Assembly (NCBI RefSeq): GCF_932294415.1 | Contig: NC_065538.1 | Span: 40,678,843-40,742,842, forward strand | Origin: Quercus robur | Taxonomy: Eukaryota > Streptophyta > Magnoliopsida > Fagales > Fagaceae | DNA: 64,000 nucleotides | Direction of reading: 5' to 3' | Part shown: positions 12,855-24,420 of the stretch, piece after piece | Layout: each line of letters starts with the position of its first letter | Numbering within the stretch: position 1 is the first letter of the stretch | Program-made: the position numbers and the translations under genes | The notes under the pieces: model-generated | Told to the model about the DNA's origin: nothing | The model's input: the letters and a program-made list of their open reading frames with translations, nothing else | Databases searched by the model: none

Positions 12855-13238
12855 AAGAACATTAGCATTCGGTATCTAAAAAATATCTCATTTTACCACC
12901 TCAAAAACTAATTTATCTATTAAACCATACTATTTTATAATACACCCAACATCTCAACTTTTGTATTACCATACAACACATTAAAATAATATATCTACAC
13001 AATAAAATAATATAACCCAATACCCATATAAAACCCAATAACCAAATAAAAACCCAAAACCCAATAAAATATTATTTTTTTTAAATGCCATCTTGCTACA
13101 GTACCATTATAAAAGTAGGATGGTACTGTAGCTCAATGCTAAAATTTGTTAGAATTGGAAGTGCAGGTAATGCAAGATTTATTTGATGCTAAATTTTAGC
13201 ATGTTTGGAGCTTTAGCATGCTGGATATTGATGCTCTT
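12855..13238. mobile_element. Probable MITE with imperfect terminal inverted repeats
   Basis: The left end AAGAACATTAGCATTC and the inverted right end AAGAGCATCAATATCC match imperfectly over roughly 24 bases. The right part contains a hairpin, CTACAGTACCAT and ATGGTACTGTAG, at about 13094-13133. At 384 bases, AT-rich and non-coding, it fits a non-autonomous DNA transposon, perhaps of PIF/Harbinger type. A perfect target duplication is not visible (TAA on the left, TTA on the right), which lowers confidence. Confidence 0.45.
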
Positions 13239-13693
13239 ATCAATGATAGAAAGGGGAGATGTCCACAGAGTTTTATCATGAGAAAACCTTATCAAGTGTT
13301 ATCTATTTATTCCCTCACACTCTCTAGTCACTCAATCTTAGAGAAGAGATTCACGTCCACAACACAAGATCACCTTATTGTGTTATTGTAGTGTTACTAA
13401 AAACCAAAGCAATTTTTTTTTAGATAGAAATTCTACTTTAGCCTAATTTAAGTGTATGTATGAAACTCTTTCCTGAAAACTTGAACTCCAACCCTTGTTC
13501 CCTATCCCACAAGATCTAGAATTAATGGAATGACCATTATGCCGAGGGTGCTTGATGGTATCATTAAATCTTCAAGTAGCCTTAGAGTAACCGAGATCTC
13601 GATTTTACAATCAATGATTGAATTGCAACATTGAGGAACTATGAAGATATGGTTGGGATCAACAGTTGCAATATGAACAAGGATACAAAGAAA
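13239..13693. other. Flank of the Copia insertion, no gene seen
   Basis: About 450 bases of non-coding sequence between the MITE-like element and the Copia target duplication. A 74-codon - strand open frame here has no recognisable domain. Confidence 0.3.
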
Positions 13694-13698
13694 ATTAC

Positions 13699-14040
13699 TA
13701 TCAGAATCACAACCAAGAAAGGTCACAGTTGCAAATAGAAGAAAGAATTGAATAAGACAGAATCAGTTGTAAAAATGAAGAAGAAGACACAAACGACCTT
13801 TAGCTTTCTTTTGTTTGTTATAAGTTAGTTTTAAATCACATGTGTTAGGCATGTGAGTCTTTAGTAGCTTTTTTTTTTTTTTTTTTGGAGAAGGAGAGTC
13901 TTTAGTAGTTAGTTTTATTTGTTACATTAGTTTGTTATTTTTTGTTAAGCCTAGCTTAGCATCTAAGTTGTATATATACTCATTGTATTGTATTATTATT
14001 AATGCAAGATCATTTTTCCAAATCTCCTGTCATCTTGATA
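13699..14040 (+). repeat. Copia 5' LTR
   Basis: A 342-base LTR that starts TATCAGAATC and ends CTTGATA directly before the primer-binding site. Matches to the 3' copy include AAATCACATGTGTTAGGCA (ACACGTG there) and AAGCCTAGCTTAGCATCT. GTATATATAC at about 13968-13977 is a plausible TATA element. A short T-rich insertion with a partial repeat of TCTTTAGTAG at about 13858-13910 distinguishes it from the 3' copy. Confidence 0.88.
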
Positions 14041-14058
14041 TGGTATCAGTATCAGAGC
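14041..14058 (+). promoter_or_regulatory. Copia primer-binding site (initiator tRNA-Met type)
   Basis: TGGTATCAG immediately after the LTR is followed by TATCAGAGC. The usual plant site is TGGTATCAGAGC, so six bases (TATCAG) are duplicated here. The gypsy element has the standard version at 15707-15718. Confidence 0.75.
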
Positions 14059-14182
14059 GAAATATCTAGATTCTTCTTTCTTTTTAATTTCTCATTCTCA
14101 GAAGCTCGAAGCTCTTTCAATGGCTGCTGTCATAGCCAATGCTTCAAGTTCTTAATCTTCTTCATCTACACAAGACTCCTAT

Positions 14183-15101
14183 ATGGATGACCCTCTATTC
14201 TTACATCATGGAGAAAATCCAAGGGTTGTTCTTGTTTCTCAACCCTTGACTGGAGAAAATTATCCAGCTTGGGCTTGTTCCATAAGAAAAGCCCTAATCA
14301 CAAAGAACAAATTGGGTTTCTTCGATGGCTCTCTTACTCTGTGTTCTCCCTTGATAAAGACTCCTTCAAATTTCCAAGCTTGGATTCATTGTAACAATAT
14401 CATTGGCACATGGATTATCAACTCAGTTTTGCTTAACTTCAAGCTAGTATCATCTATAGGGATACAACTTTGAACATTTGGAATGATCTAAAAGAGAGAT
14501 TTTCTCAAGGCAATGGACCAAGAATCTTCAATTTACAGAAAGAAATAGCAAAGATTACATAAGGTTCTCTATCATTGATTTCTTTACACAATTGAAGCTC
14601 TTATGAGATCAATTATAGAATCATAGTCATTTTCCCTTGTGCACTTGTGGCAAATGTGTTTATGGTATAAATCAGAAACTCACTAGTTAGCAAGTTAGAG
14701 AGTTTCTAATGAAGTTTCTTATGGATCTAAATGAGTCTTTTGCCCAAGTCAAGACTCAAATTCTGTTAATGGATCAACTCCTATCCATTAATAAGGTGTA
14801 TTCCTTATTGATTCAAGAAGAAATGCAAAGGACTGTTGGTCAAGAATTTGGTTGTAGGATTGAATCAACTACCTTGGCTGCAAAAGGGCAATCTTTTACT
14901 CCTAATTCTGGGCAAAATTTCATTCCTAAAGGAAAAGAGAGACCAAAGTGTACACATTGTGGGAAATTGGGGCATACAATTGATAAATGCTATAAGCTGC
15001 ATGGGTTCCCACCAGGATTTAAGTTCAAGGGAAAGGGTGCAATAGCTCATCAAGTTTCTTCTCAATATCAAGTTCAAGAAACAAGCAATGTTGCTATTTA
15101 G
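14183..15101 (+). pseudogene. Copia gag remnant
   Basis: The first part, 14183-14473, reads LTGENYPAWACSIRKAL, the typical gag start of plant Copia elements. The frame then breaks and resumes at about 14709-15101. The second part carries a CCHC zinc knuckle, C-x2-C-x4-H-x4-C, at 14949-14990, followed by CYKLHGFPPG. The knuckle binds RNA in the virus-like particle. At least one frameshift and a degraded stretch (about 14474-14700) make it non-functional. Confidence 0.85.
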
Positions 15102-15146
15102 AATCCTCTTTCTTTCACTCCTAATCAATTTCATCAGCTACTAGCA

Positions 15147-15361
15147 TTGATTGATACAAAGAACTCTCTAGCCAGTCCAAATTTTCAAGGACATGAAACT
15201 CACTTTGCTAATAATGTGATTTCACCCACATTGCAATCCAATATAGTTGTAGGTTCATCCACATTGCTATCCAATGCAGTTACAATTATCTCTTACTACC
15301 ATCCAACTCTAAGGCATTCTATGTTTTCTACCAAAGTTATTAACAAAAATGCTTTTAGGCC
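15147..15361 (+). pseudogene. Copia pol, 5' piece before the gypsy insertion
   Basis: This frame runs into the gypsy target site at AGGCC. On the far side of the insertion (from 31027) the reading continues in phase into the protease motif DNGATNH. The protease region was therefore one open frame before the gypsy element inserted. The segment itself is low-complexity linker between the gag knuckle and the protease. Confidence 0.7.
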
Positions 15362-15704
15362 TGTTAGGATTACTCATTAATACTCATTGATACACTTAAT
15401 TCAATATGATAGACACTGATAGCTGTTGTAATATGAGTTTTTTTAGAGTTAGTTATATTGACAGCTGGTGTAGTGAGTTAGTTAGTTGATGGCTGTGTGT
15501 TAGTTGGTCAATTACAGAAGGCATGTGGTAAGGGAGTAGTATAAGAGATCAATAACTTGTATACTAGCAATTCAAGCAAATGGATGTAATGTTCAATGAT
15601 TTCTCTCTCTGTTCTCTTTATTCTTCTCTCTATTCTTCTTGTTCTTAGAAGGCCCAATTCACCACGAATCCAGCTACTCTCTCAATTCTTTCCCACTCTT
15701 TACA
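15362..15704 (+). repeat. Chromovirus 5' LTR
   Basis: A 343-base LTR, TGTTAGGATTAC...CTTTACA. It is followed after two bases by the primer-binding site TGGTATCAGAGC (15707-15718), complementary to the initiator tRNA-Met end. The 3' copy has a short extra ACTCATTA unit and several base changes. Confidence 0.92.
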
Positions 15705-15736
15705 AGTGGTATCAGAGCAGTGATTCTGCAACATCA

Positions 15737-16056
15737 ATGGTAGAGACACGATCCGCTACTGCCATGGCCATGACTAATGAAGCTATTGCTTCCCTTCGAG
15801 TTACTACAGACCATCACAACAAAGATATCCAAGAAATCCTCAAGATACAAGAAATCCATACCAGAACTATGAATGAGATGAATTAGTACCTCATTGCTAT
15901 TTTGTAGAAGTTAGGTTCTAATGAAGCCAGACCACAATCATTTCAAGAACCATTATCTCCAATTCGAAATTCTTCAACAATGTCCCTTGCGAAGCCTATT
16001 AAGCTTGATTTTCTACACTTTTCAAGTGAAGATCTTGCTAGTTGGGTGTATAAATC
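15737..16056 (+). pseudogene. Chromovirus gag, first part
   Basis: The start codon at 15737 opens MVETRSATAMAM, shortly after the primer-binding site. An internal TAG follows NEMN, and a second stop precedes KLGSNEARPQS. The frame reaches PIKLDF and WVYKS, typical of the N-terminal retrotransposon gag domain, and stops at the target site AAATC. The sequel lies at 26560 beyond the Tat-lineage insertion. Confidence 0.82.
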
Positions 16057-16667
16057 TGATGCTGCTGTAAATATCACCAGTGAGCTACACAATCTTCACA
16101 TGCTCATAACGATACCTGCACAGCAAAGAGAGAAAACTTAACAGAAAGCACTGGTGTGGTGCCGGTCGAATACCCTTTGAAGATCAAGTTAGAACTATTC
16201 TCACAACTTTAGAGTGCTAGAGAGGAGTAAATTATGCGTACCTTGATTTGTGAGGGTATTAGGGCTTTTATAGTAGTAGAAGGTTGACCTCTCCTCCTTG
16301 GTGTAGAAGTTTTTTCCTTATAGGAATCCTCTTGAATAGTCTCAAACGTGATGGACAAGACATTTCCTTATAAAGAAGATATTCAATAATGCGCATATCT
16401 TCCAGAATCCTCTTTGTGCTAGGATTCCTATTTGCCTTGGGATCCTGTAGTGGTCAAGTGTGTGTCGCAAGTATTTCCATCTAGGGTTTCTGGCTGCCAC
16501 GTGGGTGCTTACGTGGGCGCTTGATCCGTTCCTGTTGCATTTGTTTATGCAGGATCTATCCATAATAGACCTTTGCACAATTGGGCTCGCCCTCTATCAG
16601 CCCTCGGACGTGGATTCGTCAAGCCCACTTCATGGAGATCTATCAATCTAGATTTTTACCCTCTTCA
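16057..16667 (-). repeat. Tat-lineage element 3' LTR
   Basis: 611 bases, closely matching the 5' LTR. On the - strand it is preceded by the purine-rich GAATGAAGGGG (about 16672-16682), a likely polypurine tract. The small length difference comes partly from TGATGCTGCTG here against TGATGCCA in the other copy. Confidence 0.87.
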
Positions 16668-16908
16668 GTTGCCCCTTCATTCCATGGGTTTGTCATCTTT
16701 GAGTGGAAGGACCCGTGGGGTGACGATTCAAGGTTCAAGGGATGACGATTCAAAGGCCTGTGGGTCGACAGTTTCAATACAAATGTCGTGAATTGTGCCA
16801 ACCCCTGACAGGCTATCCGGAAGCCATTTATGACGCGTGACACATGTCGTTCTTCCATTGGATTTTATCTCAGATCGAAGCGTCGCTTCGTCTTCCATGC
16901 ACTTCCTC

Positions 16909-16916
16909 TATAAATA
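16909..16916 (+). promoter_or_regulatory. TATA box of the antisense gene in the Tat-lineage element
   Basis: TATAAATA on +, followed by a CT-rich stretch and then a spliced leader. It lies inside the element but points opposite to gag-pol, so it would drive the antisense gene at 17184-19375 and not the retrotransposon RNA. Confidence 0.6.
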
Positions 16917-19375
16917 TCACACTCCTTCTCCTCTCATTTCTCTACTTTCCGCTGAAATGCACTGTTAGAGCACTTCCGTAATACTTGTCAGAGAACACTC
17001 CGTTCAGTTTCTGCATCCGTCATCAACGACTTTCTTCCGTTCACTTGCTAACTTGGTAAGTACTCTCTTTTTCACAAGTCTCTCTTATCCTCGAACATAC
17101 TCTTTTTATTTTCCTAGACTTTATACACCCGTCACTCCTTCTAGACTGGTCAGAGTCTTAGGTTTTGTTATCACGTGTAGGCAATGTCTAGTGCATCAAG
17201 TAACCAGTCAGTTGTCCGTGACGGGGCGGATTACGAGGAAGTATAACCGTCAGGTCACAAAGACCAAAAGAGTCCAGGCGAAGAGAGGAGTCCGTCCGCC
17301 TCTTCCTTGTCCCCAACAAATGAGGATATGGAGATGGCTGACCCAGAGGTTTTTGATGACGTCAAGGAACCAATAAAATCCGTCGTAGGTGTTGATAGAC
17401 TTAGGGAGTTCATCATGCTACCGGAGTGGACGGTGAATAATTTTAGGTCCACCATCAAGGAGAAACACTTCAACACTCTTAGGGCCAATTTTCAAATTCC
17501 AGATAACATCTCCATCTGTCTACCCTATAAGTCAGAGAAATGCTACTATGAAAGGGTAGAAGGTGACGGAGTGTACGAACAGATGCTAAAGGCAGGACTT
17601 AGGTTTCCACTAAGCTCCCTTCACAGTGAGCTTCTCAAATACCTGGGCCTGTCCGTCAACCAAGTATCTCCAAATGCCTAGAGGGTCTTCATAGCAATGG
17701 AGGTCCTATACAGTGCTATGTCAAATGGTACTAGGAGTCTGACGGTGCGGGAATTCCTTCACTGCTACTGTCTAGAAGAAATAGACAAATCAAGGGGGAT
17801 GTATAGTTTTGTGCCTAAGAGTCCGTTGTTGAAGGTTATATTTGAAACCCCAAACTCCAATAGGGATTGGAAGAGCCGTTATTTCTTCCTAGAAGGTGAC
17901 GAGTGGATGTGTTGTCTAGGGGACACGGAACACATGCCCGTCGACACGACTTGGGGCATATTGCCTTCGTCCAGTATGCACCCATCCTAGTGTGTGAATT
18001 CTTTACTACCTTTTAGTTTATTATAACATTTTTATCCGTCTTCTTCTTTGCAGTTAGACGTCGTCCACAAGTTGAACTTGAGGAGTTCAACTTTCTTGAG
18101 AGAATTTTTGCTAAGACCAAGCTGGAGGAAAGGACTTGGACAAAATTAGTTACACTTAATACCATCCATTGGTATTGTGACGGACCTGAACCAACGTCCG
18201 CAGCTGTTAAATACGACGCCAAAATTCACAAACGTAAGTCCGTCGTTCTCATTCTATTTGAATGGTTTTCTTTTTTATCTTAGTAATTAACTTCATCCGT
18301 CCACCTTTACAAAAATGGACGACGCTAAGAGAAGGGCAATGATCAAGGTGCAGGTTGCCAAGAAAAAGGAGACTGGTGACGTGGCTCCCAAGGGGACGGG
18401 CTCAAGCAACCCGTCCATAAAAAGGAAGCAGCTGTCCAAAGGGGACCGTCCTCCCAAGAAACCCAAGGTCCCTTTGGAGCCCGTTGTAGGGCTAATGGCT
18501 AAGGGTGCAAAGACGGTCACCTCAGTGAAGCATGGGGCTGGTAAAGGCCCTATGAAGGCTTCGTCCACCAATCAAGAGAAACCGCCCGTCCTCCTCCGCG
18601 AAGACTCCAAATATGCCTTGGAGCAACTTTCATCCATCATAACATTGGAGGATTATGAGGACTTAGGCAATCACTCCACGGAAGCAATGGGGGAGACGGG
18701 ACTCTTTGCAATTGCTTAGGTAATCCTGCCCATCGGCTTTCCGTTCGTCCATTCCATTTGGCTTTCCATCTAACCCCCCCCCCCCCCTCTTTTATGTTTC
18801 AGGCTATGATTATGATGAAAAGGCTAATGGAACGGTGTCTTAACCGTGAGATAGCCTTGGACTGTGTGCGGGCAAAGGCAGAGCTGACGAAGGATAAGTT
18901 GAGTCAGCTTAAAAATTGGAAGTCCATAATGGAGAAGAAGTTTGATCTCTTAGAGAAGGTGAGGAAGGAGCTTGAGCAGAGCACGAAGGAGGTGAAGAAG
19001 GCCCTTGAGGACAAGGATAAGGAGGTCCGGGACTTGAAGGATCAGCTCCGTCAAGCTAAGGAGGTGGTGATACGTGAGTACCGTGACTTCGACACCTTGC
19101 TGTCCGAGCTCAGAGACTCTTATCTGCAGGGTTTTGATGACACCCTCCGTTAGGTTAAGAAGACCTACCTTGACTTGGATGTGTCAAACATTAAAGTTGA
19201 AGATCAAGCTCAAACCTCCGTCATGCCCGTCGCCTCAGAGAACACTGATGATCTTTTTGCTGAGGATGCAACTCAAGGCGACGGAGAGTCAGCCCCAACA
19301 CAGAATGCTCAAGGTCAAGTCCAACTTGTAGCTGATGATGCTCGTCAAGAAAAGGATGCAGAAGCTCAGGAGTAG
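16909..19375 (+). pseudogene. Spliced antisense gene (extra ORF) of the Tat-lineage element
   Basis: A gene-like unit opposite to gag-pol. After the TATA box at 16909, a leader intron runs from donor TTG|GTAAGT (17056) to acceptor GTGTAG (17179-17180), and the ATG is at 17184. Exon pieces are 17184-17990, 18053-18233 (TTTGCAG| to AAAC|GTAAGT), about 18313-18719 and 18803-19375 (TTTCAG| acceptor). The protein has a folded N-terminal part (DRLREFIMLPEWTVNNF, RFPLSSLHSELLKYLGLS, REFLHCYCLEEI), a Lys/Pro-rich linker (KRKQLSKGDRPPKKPK) and a long C-terminal coiled coil (about 18830-19080) with an acidic tail. Damage: a frame break near 17243; a stop at 17679-17681 where TGG is likely; TAG before the donor at 18720; a stop at 19151-19153 where CAG is likely; and a lost acceptor before 18315. 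Extra antisense ORFs are described for Tat-lineage elements. Their function is unknown to me. Confidence 0.75.
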
Positions 19376-19377
19376 TG

Positions 19378-19414
<37 letters not shown>

Positions 19415-19689
19415 TAAGCTGGGAGAACAATCCTTTAATTTTATCCGTCATTACTTTCATGTTAAAAAATTTCCCTTCAAGGGTTTTATATTTCTATTTA
19501 CCCATTTTGGTTTAAATGCTAGTTTCATGGTTGCTATGAATGTAGTGGGTTCGTTTTTTATTCGATCCGTCCACTATGTGCTTTAAAGGCCTTTAATTTT
19601 ATGGCCATTGAGTTAAGTACTTGTCTTCCAAAATGAGTTCGTCCACATTGTGTTTTGGAATTTAAGCTGCGTCAGTCTTAATGTCTAGA

Positions 19690-20450
19690 GGGACCATCCT
19701 CCTTATGGACTTGGTTAGACTTTCATCCTCAATGGACGATCTGTCCACCTTTTAAAAATTTCTATCCTCCTGGATGGACTATTCACCTTACAGGCTTATC
19801 ATTCAAGGATGGTCCGTCCACCAAATGGACTAAAATTTTTATCCTTTTAGATGATCCGTCCACTTTATGGATGAAAGTTTTTATCCTTTTAGACAATCCA
19901 TCCATTTTATGGACTAGGTTTTTCATCCTCACTAGTAGAATTGTCCACTTTATGGACTTGAATAGAATTTACATCATTTATGGATGAACCGTCCACTTTA
20001 TGGACTAGGTAGTATTTTTATCCTTCATGGATGAACCATCCACTTCGTGGACTTTAGTTTATACCCGTTCACTTTTTGGACTTGGAATTTTCATCCTCTT
20101 GGGATGATCCGTCCAGTTTGTGGACTTTAGTTTATACCCGTCCACTTTTTGGACTTGGAATTTTCATCCTCCTGTGATGATCCGTCCAGTTTGTGGACTT
20201 TATAAGAATTTTCATCATTCTGGGATGATCCGTCCATTTTGTGGACTTTATAAGAATTTTTATCCTCTTGGGATGATCCGTCCAGTTTGTGGACTTTAGT
20301 TTATACTTGTCCACTTTTTGGACTTGGAATTTTCATCCTTCTGGGAAAATCCGTCCAGTTTGTGGACTTTAGTTTATACCCGTCCACTTTTTGGACTTAG
20401 AATTTTCATCCTTCTTGGATAATCCGTCCAGTTTGTGGACTTTGCAAGAA
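19690..20450. repeat. Minisatellite of GTCCA/TGGAC hairpin units in the Tat-lineage element
   Basis: Clear units begin with GATCCGTCCAGTTTGTGGAC or a close variant near 20106, 20179, 20227, 20275, 20348 and 20421, so spacing alternates between about 73 and 48 bases. The 73-base form adds a second block, CCCGTCCACTTTTTGGACTT. Each block is a small inverted repeat, GTCCA-loop-TGGAC. The earlier part, 19690-20100, is the same theme in diverged form. It lies between the antisense gene and the end of pol. Confidence 0.85.
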
Positions 20451-20849
20451 TTCAGGTAGAAAAAACATAGATGTGTCTGAATATTCTTCTTAAAAAAAAA
20501 AACCATGCGTTTGTAGAAAAGTACCTGCCCCTTTGGGCTTAAAAAAGATACTTAAAGTATTGTAGCAAAAAATTGTCTAAGTAAAACTACTAACTGTAGT
20601 AAAACTAAATAAACTGGGAAAAAGCGTCGTTGATCTTCATATTATCTCTACTGGTAGTATTTCCGTAGGTGATCCGTGTTCCATGGGTGCTAAAGTTTTC
20701 GCCCGTCCAACGTCTCGAGGTGGTAGGTGCCCTTCCTCTGCTATGATGCGATCTTGTAGGGTCTTTCCTAGTTGGGGCCGAGCTTTCCTTGTGAAGGATC
20801 TCTAGTAGCGCCCATTACCTTCCGTAGTACAAGATCTCCAACCTGAAAG

Positions 20850-23800
20850 TCTCTATGCCTGACCTTGGAGTTGTAATGTTTTGCCATGAGATTCTGATAC
20901 CGCGCCAACCTTTGCTCCGCTGTCACCCGACTTCCTCCACCAGGTCGAGCTGAAGGCGTATGGCCTCTTCGTTCTTATCCTCATCGTAGTTCTCCACCCG
21001 GTAGCTTGTGAGCCCAACTTCTGCTGGGATGACAGCGTCACTTCTGTATGCTAGTCGGAACGGTGTTTCTCCAATGGGTGTTCTTGCTGTAGTTTGGTAT
21101 GCCCACAGAATGCTTGGTAGCTCGTCCGGCCAGATACCTTTTGCCCCCTCGAGCCGAGTCTTGATGATCTTGAGCAATGATCGGTTCGTGACTTCAACTT
21201 GTCCATTGGCCTGTGGGTGTGCGGGCGACGAGTAGTGATTCTTGATACCTAGCTCCGAACAGAAGTCCCTAAATGCGCTGTTGTCAAATTGCTTTCCGTT
21301 GTCGGAGACAAGCACTCAGGGTATCCCATACCTGCAGATGATATTCCTCCAAATAAAACTTCTAATGTTCTTCTCCGTGATAGTGGTTAGGGCTTCTGCT
21401 TCCACCCACTTAGTGAAGTAGTCGATACCACCCACCAAAAATTTTAGTTGCCTAACTGCTGTCGGGAAGGGGCTCATGATATCTAGTCCCTATTAAGCGA
21501 AGGGCCAAGGGGCCGTCATGGGGGTCAGCTCTTCGGACGGTTGCTTGATGAGATTACTAAACCTTTGACACTTGTCGCAGGCCTTGACATAAGCTTGTGC
21601 ATCCTTCAGCATTGTTGGCCAATAGTATCCTACTCGGATCAACTTGTGCACTAATGATCGTGCTCCCGAGTGGTTTCCGCAGATACCCTCGTGGACTTCT
21701 CATTTTACGTAATCTGCTTTCTCGTGGCTTAAACACCTCAGGTACAGTCGAGAGAATCCTCTTTTGTATAAGACATCTTTTATCAGCACAAATAGTGATG
21801 CTTGGACCTTCAACTTCCTAGCGGCGTCATTCCCGTCTAGTAGCACGCCAGTCTTCAAGTATGATATCAATAACGTAGTCCAATTGCTTTTAGAATCTAC
21901 TTCCTGCACATTTATTCCGTCATCAATAAGTGAGGAGACTTGGACAAATGACAATACCTGTTCAGGGATAAGCATAAATTCTACCGAGGCTACTTTTGCT
22001 AGTCGGTCAGCACATTCGTTTTCCCCCCTTGGGATTTGAACGAATCTGACCTCAAGGCTGCCAATTCGATTCTTCACTTCTTCTAAATACCTCTTCATCC
22101 TTTCATTCTTACACTTGTAGCCGCCATTAATCTGACTTGTTACTACCTGTGAGTTGCAATGCACGACCACGTCTTCAGCACCTGCAGCCTTTGCGAGGTC
22201 TAGCCCTGCCACCAAGGCTTCATATTCGGCCTCATTGTTGGTCGTGGGAAAATCCTGTCGAATCATACACTTGATATTATCCCCCTCCGGGGTTTGGATA
22301 ACCATACTGGCCCCTCCTGCTCGTCTATTGGATGATCCGTCCGTATAAATATTCCACTGTCGCGTCTCTTCTACCCCCTGGCCATCCCCGAGGGTGAATT
22401 CGGTGATGACGTCAGCCACTACTTGCCCTTTTATAGCTGTTTGCGGACGGTACTGTATATCAAACTCGCTAAGCTCTACTGCCCACAAAGCCATTCGTCC
22501 TGCAGCCTCGGGGCTACTCATGGCTCTTCTCAGGGGCTTGTCCGTCAAGACAACGATGGTATATGCTTGGAAGTACGACTTAAGTTTTTGCGCTGCGGTT
22601 ATCAACATGAAGGAAAACTTCTCCATCTAAGGGTACCTCTCTTCTGCTCCTTGGAGCGCTTGGCTTGTAAAGTAGACTGGTCTCTGAGATCCGACTTCCT
22701 CTCTCACCAAAGCTGCGTTAACAGTGGCTTGTGAAACAACTAAGTATAGGTAGAGTTCTTCTCCTGACTTGGATGGACTGAGCAACGGGGGAGATGAAAG
22801 ATACGCCTTTAAGTTTTCAAATGCCATCTAGCATTCGTCCATCCACTCAAACGATTTTCTCAGAGTGCGGAAGAAAGGTAGACATTTGTCCGTCGCTTTC
22901 AAGACGAACCTGTTCAGGGCTGCGATTTTGCCATTCAAACTTTGCACCTCCTTGACCGTCCTCGGCGGTTCTAACTCCATTATGGCCCATATCTTCTCCT
23001 GTTAACCTCAATACCTCTTTAGGATACCATGAAGCCCAAGAATTTCCCCGCCGTCACTCCGAACGCGCACTTGCTTGGATTCAGCTTCATGTTATATGAC
23101 CGGAGGGTGTCAAAGGTCTCCCGGAGGTCACCTAAGTGATCATCTTCGTGCAGGCTCATCACTAGCATGTCATTAACATAAACTTGTACGTTCCTCCTAA
23201 TCTGGTGCGCGAACATCTTGTTCATTAATCTCTGGTATGTCGCCCCGGCATTTTTGAGTCCGAATGGCACCACCTTGTAGTAGAACAGTCCATGGCTGGT
23301 AACAGAAGAGGTTTTCTCTTGATCGGCTTCTTCCATTTTGATCTTGTTATAGCCCGAGAAAGCATCCATGAATCTCAAAAGCTGGTGTCTTGCGATTAAG
23401 TCTACCAAAGTATCTATCCAAGGGAGTGGATGTCTTTAGGGCAGGCCTTATTGAGGTCTGTGAAATCTACGCACATCCTCCATTTTCCATTGGCCTTTTT
23501 AACCATGATGATGTTTGCCAACCAATCGGGGTAGTACACTTCTCGGATGAAATCTGCCTCAAGCAACTTTCGAACTTCCTCAGCAATTGCTTTGTCCCGC
23601 TCCTAAGCGAATACTCGTTTCGTCTGTCGGATTGGGGAAAATGAGGGGGTGATACATTCAACCTGTGAACTATAATTGAGGGGTCGATTCCTGGCATGTC
23701 CTCATGACTCCAGGCGAACACGTCTTGATTGTCTCTTAGGAATGCCTTGAGCTCTTGGTGTACCGGCCAACTTGCCTGTGTACCCACTCTAGTCATTCGT

Positions 23801-24420
23801 TCTGGCCTTGAGTCATCAAGGATCACTTCTTCTAATTCTTCAACCGGCTCCGCTAATGCCCGTTGTTCTCCTATGCATATTGTTTGCTGATGATTGTCCA
23901 TCTCTAACATAGCAATATAGCATTCTCGCGCTGCCACTTGTTTCCCGCGCAATTCTCCTACCCCATAATCTGTAGGGAATTTGATCATTAAATGGTAGGT
24001 TGAAGTTACAGCCTTCCATGAGTTGAGGGTGGGTCGTCCGAGAATGGCATTGTAAGCGGACGAGTAGTCAATCACTAGGAATGTTACGTCCTTCGTGATT
24101 TGCTAGGGGTAATCACCTACCGTTACTGACAATGTGACGGCACCAACGGGGAACACTCTCGTCCCTCCGAAACCAACGAGAGGGGCATTTACCGGGACCA
24201 ACTGTTCTCTATCAATCCTCATCTGCTGAAAAGCAAGGTAATACAGGATGTCTGCCGAACTGCCGTTGTCGACCAGAACTCGGTGCATGTTATAGTCTCT
24301 TACTCGCAGGCTGACAACAAGCGTGTCATCATGCGGGTGGTGCAGCCTTCGAGCATCTTCTTCTGAAAATCCAATGACGGGGTTGTTGATTCGTGCCATC
24401 TTGGGTATGGCACCCATAAG
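20850..24420 (-). pseudogene. Tat-lineage pol: protease, RT, two RNase H domains, integrase
   Basis: The protease site reads VLVDNGSSADIL near 24290-24250, the DNG form common in this lineage. A linker follows, then reverse transcriptase (23530-23020) with RFMDAFSGYNKIKM and FGLKNAGATYQRLMNKMF. The catalytic box reads YVND, not YVDD: the changed codon is at 23174-23172. RNase H spans 22830-22630. A second RNase H (22380-22000) has WNIYTDGSS and NNEAEYEALVAGL. The integrase core reads VSDNGKQFDN, HPQANGQVEV and WAYQTTARTPIGETPF (21310-20930). The YVND change alone should abolish reverse transcription, and several stops add to this. Confidence 0.88.

Noticed and set aside
13502..13726. 74-codon - strand frame at the Copia border
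   Set aside because: It crosses the Copia target duplication into the LTR, so it cannot be an old gene. No domain seen.
21597..22734. Several + strand frames opposite the Tat-lineage pol
   Set aside because: They are shadows of the RNase H and integrase coding strand, with no features of their own.
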